Shown here one piece after another: positions 5,813-8,397 of a stretch of DNA of 8,397 nt. A program made the position numbers and the translations under genes. The notes beneath the pieces were generated by a model. That model ran no database searches. It was not told the DNA's origin and was given only the letters and a program-made list of their open reading frames with translations. Every line of letters starts with the position of its first letter. Within the stretch, counting starts at the first letter, position 1. The stretch comes from Waddliaceae bacterium (GTDB taxonomy: Bacteria > Chlamydiota > Chlamydiia > Chlamydiales > SLFE01), in assembly GCA_007124415.1 (NCBI GenBank), contig SLFE01000018.1:1-8397 (forward strand). Reading direction: 5' to 3'.

Positions 5813-6606
5813 TTTCATTGATTGATAAGTTCAGAAGGTTTTACGACCGGTTAATTTATCGTTTTGTGAAGTTCTTAAGAAAGCATTGCAATCTGTTCGG
5901 CCTCGTGACAGCTACATTTCTTACCGAACCGCTCTCAGCGCTGAGGTCGGGGATAATGCTTCCTTACGGATGGAAACGGCATTTCAATTATTACGGACTG
6001 AACCCCAAATCTTTGACAAAAGAGCAGCTCGCTCAAGATCCGGTGCTTTTGATTCACGGAAATTTCGACAACCAAAGGGCATGGCTGAGATTGGCTCAAA
6101 AACTACAAGATGAGGGTATTCCTGCCTTCACTGTCAATTTACCTTCGGGCAAGATCACCCGCAGGGACAAGGATTTGCTCGAGAAAAAGTGGGCTGAGAT
6201 CAGAAACCTCTATCGCGACCGGGACGACCTTCTTATTAATGTTGTCGGCCATTCACGGGGAGCCTGTCTGGCAGTAATGATGGGGGTGAACATCGCCGGA
6301 TGGAGCATCGGCCGGAAAGGGAGAATGTCGACAGACCTGAGCACTTTGAGAAAAAGAAGAGATATCGGCAAAATCATACAAATCGCTCAGCACTTTGTCT
6401 TGAACGACTTTCAGAACAGCTTGGCCGATTCGGTAAAAATCGATGACAGGATTTATACTATCAGGGGGTCCAGGGACGTGCTGGCGCCTTTAGACGACAA
6501 CTTCTCGGAGTCTTCCCGTAAATTTGTCTACGAGTTTGGACATCTAGGGCTTCTCTTTTCCGACGAAGTCGATCAAAAGATCATTGAAATTCTCAAAAAT
6601 CGTTAA
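5800..6606 (+). CDS. Alpha/beta-hydrolase fold protein (lipase/esterase-like)
   Basis: A 268-residue hydrolase with a complete catalytic triad in the expected order: S152 in the nucleophile elbow GHSRG (150-154), D226 in RGSRDVLAP, and H248 in EFGHLGLLF near the C-terminus. PVLLIHGNFDN (81-91) supplies the HG oxyanion-type turn after strand 3. About 80 N-terminal residues precede the fold. They are basic and aromatic at the start (KFRRFYDRLIYRFVKFLRK) with no cleavable signal peptide visible, and could be an amphipathic membrane-contact segment. The substrate is unknown; lipid esters are an inference from the general fold. The start ATG has only a weak GTGG (5790-5793) as ribosome binding site. 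A TTG at 5818 is an alternative start, but the longer form is preferred because it has an ATG. It may be cotranscribed with the RNA-modification genes, though its role seems unrelated. Confidence 0.85.
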   Translation: MGNKFSLIDKFRRFYDRLIYRFVKFLRKHCNLFGLVTATFLTEPLSALRSGIMLPYGWKRHFNYYGLNPKSLTKEQLAQDPVLLIHGNFDNQRAWLRLAQKLQDEGIPAFTVNLPSGKITRRDKDLLEKKWAEIRNLYRDRDDLLINVVGHSRGACLAVMMGVNIAGWSIGRKGRMSTDLSTLRKRRDIGKIIQIAQHFVLNDFQNSLADSVKIDDRIYTIRGSRDVLAPLDDNFSESSRKFVYEFGHLGLLFSDEVDQKIIEILKNR

Positions 6607-6620
6607 CGGTCAAAGAGATA

Positions 6621-6642
6621 TTTTTTTTGTAGCCCTAAGGGC
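6621..6642 (+). terminator. T8 tract and small GC hairpin between hydrolase and membrane-protein genes
   Basis: Eight consecutive T (6621-6628) follow the hydrolase stop codon. The only upstream pairing I see is weak: TCTC (6591-6594) with GAGA (6615-6618). A GCCC-TAA-GGGC hairpin (6632-6642) lies after the T tract, not before it. On the + strand this is therefore a poor classical terminator. The hairpin sits in the leader region of the next gene or just upstream of its promoter. Confidence 0.25.
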
Positions 6643-6664
6643 CCTGATGGGATAAAATGCGGGC

Positions 6665-6670
6665 GAGGTG
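6665..6670 (+). promoter_or_regulatory. Ribosome binding site that decides the membrane-protein start
   Basis: GAGGTG at 6665-6670 is correctly placed for the ATG at 6675. It is the same GCGAGGTG sequence that precedes the SpoU gene (4348-4355). The in-frame ATG at 6657 has no comparable site, so the shorter protein is chosen. Confidence 0.65.
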
Positions 6671-6674
6671 TTTC

Positions 6675-7853
6675 ATGTTGGCAACGTTAATTTCGATCAT
6701 CTTCGTGATTGTTTTCGCATTGGTTTTTGGAACCGCTGCATTGGGATTTTTTCCCATTATAGCTTTGACTGCCGGGTTTTTGATTCTTTTGATCACCCCT
6801 TTAATCGTCGGGCTGACGCTGCTCCCCTTGCAGGCGGCCAGCGTGGAAACATCGTCGAAGGCCATGAATATGGCAAGGCGCGACCCGGTTCAAATCGTTT
6901 TGGCTGTTGTCTGGATTGCTTTTGCTCTTTTTTCTTTCTTCACAGCAGTTTTCGGGACGTACATCTTATTTGTCATCTGGATTATTTGGTTCGGTCTGTC
7001 GCTTGACGCTATTATGCTCTATATTTGGAGGGCGGCCGGCTTTTCCGATCCTTACCGGTTAGTCAAACTCCACCTGCGAGACGGCAGAAGAAATTTTCCT
7101 CCGCATCGGCAGAGGGAGCTTTGCGCGAGCATAGACGCCTTGGCCGAAGTCAGTTTGAAGGCCGTGTACCAAAAAAGCCTTCCCCTTTCCACCGCAGTTG
7201 TCGACGCAATGGAAACTTTGGGCAAGGAGTACTTGGATTGCGTCAAAGATGCCGAGTCCGAAGAGGCCGGCGGCCGCGTCAATTACACTTTGGGTTTTTT
7301 ACTTCACCGCTTGCAGATGCTTTTTAATCTGGCTGCCGAGGACAGGCTTGAACCTATGGCAAATCAAATCATTTTGAGCACCGCGAAATTGACTTGTGCG
7401 GTAGCGGGGTACGACACATCGCTTACAAGCCTTCCCGTCCATTTTCTCGAAAGTTTTTTTAATGCCGCGCGCGAATACGAACTCAAAGAAGTTACTGTTA
7501 ACAGTTCGATAGTCTTGCATGAGATGGCAAAATCGTTGATCGAGGATCCTGAGCTGCGGGATAAAAATTTAAGAGACGTTCTCTTTTCTTTGATCGAACA
7601 AATGGAAAAACTGGCGAAGGAGACATTCAAGGAAGATAAAAATACTCCCATATCCTTGCTGACAGAGCCGTTTCAAGACTTGAAGTCGCTTCTGGAAGAA
7701 AAAATTCCCGAATTTTCCGGTTCAAAAGATGTCATTGCCACTCTTAACAGGGTCATCACAGAGTTCCAGGCGCTTAGGGGCGTGCTGCAATCCATACCGA
7801 ATATTCCCGGCTACTCCAAGGAGGATGAGTCGGAGGAAGAGCCCGAAGAATAA
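6675..7853 (+). CDS. Four-helix inner-membrane protein with large cytoplasmic domain, unrecognised family
   Basis: A 392-residue protein I do not recognise. Four hydrophobic segments lie at about residues 3-23, 28-52, 72-93 and 95-118. The loop between helices 2 and 3 (KAMNMARRDP) and the segment after helix 4 (WRAAGFSDPYRLVKLHLRDGRR) are positively charged. The positive-inside rule therefore puts both termini in the cytoplasm. Residues about 119-375 are soluble and predicted mostly helical from composition, with no catalytic motif I can name. The last dozen residues are strongly acidic (KEDESEEEPEE). The start at 6675 is chosen for its GAGGTG ribosome binding site; an ATG at 6657 would add six residues, MRARCF. 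A weak promoter may precede it (TTGTAG 6627-6632, GATAAA 6651-6656). The gene stands alone between the hydrolase and gmhA. Some N-terminal residues could act as a signal anchor, but no cleavage site is evident. Confidence 0.8.
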   Translation: MLATLISIIFVIVFALVFGTAALGFFPIIALTAGFLILLITPLIVGLTLLPLQAASVETSSKAMNMARRDPVQIVLAVVWIAFALFSFFTAVFGTYILFVIWIIWFGLSLDAIMLYIWRAAGFSDPYRLVKLHLRDGRRNFPPHRQRELCASIDALAEVSLKAVYQKSLPLSTAVVDAMETLGKEYLDCVKDAESEEAGGRVNYTLGFLLHRLQMLFNLAAEDRLEPMANQIILSTAKLTCAVAGYDTSLTSLPVHFLESFFNAAREYELKEVTVNSSIVLHEMAKSLIEDPELRDKNLRDVLFSLIEQMEKLAKETFKEDKNTPISLLTEPFQDLKSLLEEKIPEFSGSKDVIATLNRVITEFQALRGVLQSIPNIPGYSKEDESEEEPEE

Positions 7854-7880
7854 TTCTGTACGTTCTGAAAAGAATTTGTT
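7852..7880 (+). terminator. Weak hairpin after the membrane-protein gene
   Basis: AATTCT (7852-7857) pairs with AGAATT (7871-7876), and a competing hairpin TTCT-GAAA-AGAA (7863-7874) lies within it. A short TTTGTT tail follows. The stem is A/T-rich, so termination would be weak at best. Confidence 0.3.
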
Positions 7881-7885
7881 ATGAT
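7880..7885 (+). promoter_or_regulatory. Candidate -10 element of the gmhA-like gene
   Basis: TATGAT at 7880-7885 is followed by exactly seven bases and then the ATG at 7893. This is the same spacing as between TATAAT and ATG at the methyltransferase gene. No good -35 hexamer is visible 16-18 bp upstream. If it is used, transcription would begin at or next to the start codon. Confidence 0.35.
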
Positions 7886-7892
7886 TGGCGCC

Positions 7893-8397
7893 ATGATGTT
7901 CGATCTACTCAATCGAGGCGTTGACGACGCTGTATCCGCGGTGTTGCAGTTAAAGAGTGAACATGCGCTTCAATTTATGATAAAGTCCTCCGAAATGATT
8001 GCCGAAACGTTTCAAAGCGGCGGCAAGGTTATCATTGCCGGAAACGGCGGCAGCCTTTGCGACGCTATGCATTTTGCCGAGGAGCTGACAGGGTTTTTCA
8101 GGGAGAAGAGACAAGCGCTGCCGGCAATCGCGCTGTCGGAACCGGGGCATATTACCTGTACGGGCAACGACCTTGGTTTCGACCACATTTTTTCCCGAGG
8201 TGTTGAGGCTTACGGCCGCCCCGGCGATATCTTTGTCGGTCTGACGACAAGCGGCAATTCCCCCAATATCGTCAATGCGGTCGCTCTGGCGAAAAGTCAA
8301 CAACTCAAAACCATTGCCTTTCTCGGCAAGGGAGGCGGCAAGCTTAAGGGAGAAGCCGATCTTGAGCTGATCATCGACGGCTTTAAAACTTCAGACC
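7893..8397 (+). CDS. gmhA: GmhA-like sedoheptulose-7-phosphate isomerase, 3' end cut by window
   Basis: The first 168 codons of a SIS-domain protein closely resembling E. coli GmhA (192 residues), which converts sedoheptulose 7-phosphate to D-glycero-D-manno-heptose 7-phosphate. That is the first step to ADP-heptose for the lipopolysaccharide core. GGKVIIAGNGGS (43-54) and CDAMHFAEELTG (56-67) match the family, with E64 aligning with catalytic E65 of E. coli. GNDLGFDHIFSR (91-102) and the phosphosugar loop TTSGNS (118-123) are also present. The catalytic C-terminal histidine (H180 in E. coli) lies beyond the window. L55 replaces the histidine of the common GGSHCDA motif. ATG 7893 is chosen because the N-terminus then aligns residue for residue with E. 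coli GmhA. An in-frame ATG at 7881 is possible, and neither has a strong ribosome binding site. DiaA, a SIS paralogue, is the main alternative but lacks this strong match around CDAMHFAEELTG. Confidence 0.88.
   Translation, partial: MMFDLLNRGVDDAVSAVLQLKSEHALQFMIKSSEMIAETFQSGGKVIIAGNGGSLCDAMHFAEELTGFFREKRQALPAIALSEPGHITCTGNDLGFDHIFSRGVEAYGRPGDIFVGLTTSGNSPNIVNAVALAKSQQLKTIAFLGKGGGKLKGEADLELIIDGFKTSD

Noticed and set aside
6657..6659. ATG start giving a 398-residue membrane protein
   Set aside because: The ATG at 6675 has a strong GAGGTG site at the right distance, whereas 6657 does not. The extra residues MRARCF add nothing recognisable. It remains possible.
7881..7883. ATG start four codons upstream for gmhA
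   Set aside because: The 7893 start aligns with the N-terminus of E. coli GmhA. The upstream ATG overlaps the candidate -10 TATGAT and has only a weak A-rich site before it.

Overview
All eight genes read on the + strand. They comprise one response regulator, one large probable host-directed phosphatase, three RNA-modification enzymes, an alpha/beta hydrolase, an unrecognised membrane protein and the start of a heptose-isomerase gene cut by the window end. Coding DNA looks roughly balanced in base composition, while the intergenic regions before the first two genes are very AT-rich. A eukaryotic-type phosphoinositide phosphatase beside a Gram-negative lipopolysaccharide gene suggests a host-associated Gram-negative bacterium. 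An amoeba-associated member of the Chlamydiota, or a Legionella-like organism, would fit. This is inference, because no rRNA or other taxonomic marker is present.

Layout: (1) 1-141 is AT-rich and holds a good sigma70-type promoter with a tandem ATTGATT repeat. (2) 142-831 is an OmpR/PhoB-type response regulator, followed by a hairpin-plus-T terminator (853-897). (3) 898-962 holds a perfect 11-bp inverted repeat (921-943) overlapping TATAAT hexamers, just before (4) 963-3491, an 842-residue protein. That protein carries a CKSAEDRTG CX5R phosphatase loop and an upstream HHMNFGVNP motif, the pair that marks SopB/IpgD/SidF and the mammalian inositol polyphosphate 4-phosphatases. (5) 3544-5768 is a tight three-gene cluster: a class I SAM methyltransferase, a SpoU/TrmH-type RNA 2'-O-methyltransferase and an RluA-type pseudouridine synthase, joined by a 7-nt overlap and then a 0-nt junction. 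(6) 5800-6606 is an alpha/beta hydrolase with a visible Ser-Asp-His triad. (7) 6675-7853 is a four-helix membrane protein with a large soluble C-terminal domain. (8) 7893-8397 (partial) is a GmhA-like sedoheptulose-7-phosphate isomerase.

The strongest finding is the phosphatase. From its motifs I read it as a probable secreted effector acting on host phosphoinositides, with an acidic residue replacing the usual lysine in the catalytic loop and about 450 N-terminal residues of unknown function. The second theme is initiation signals. Two cluster-internal genes and the membrane-protein gene have clear GAGG-type ribosome binding sites. The phosphatase, methyltransferase and gmhA genes have none, and a -10-like hexamer lies so close to their ATG that the transcripts would be leaderless or nearly so.
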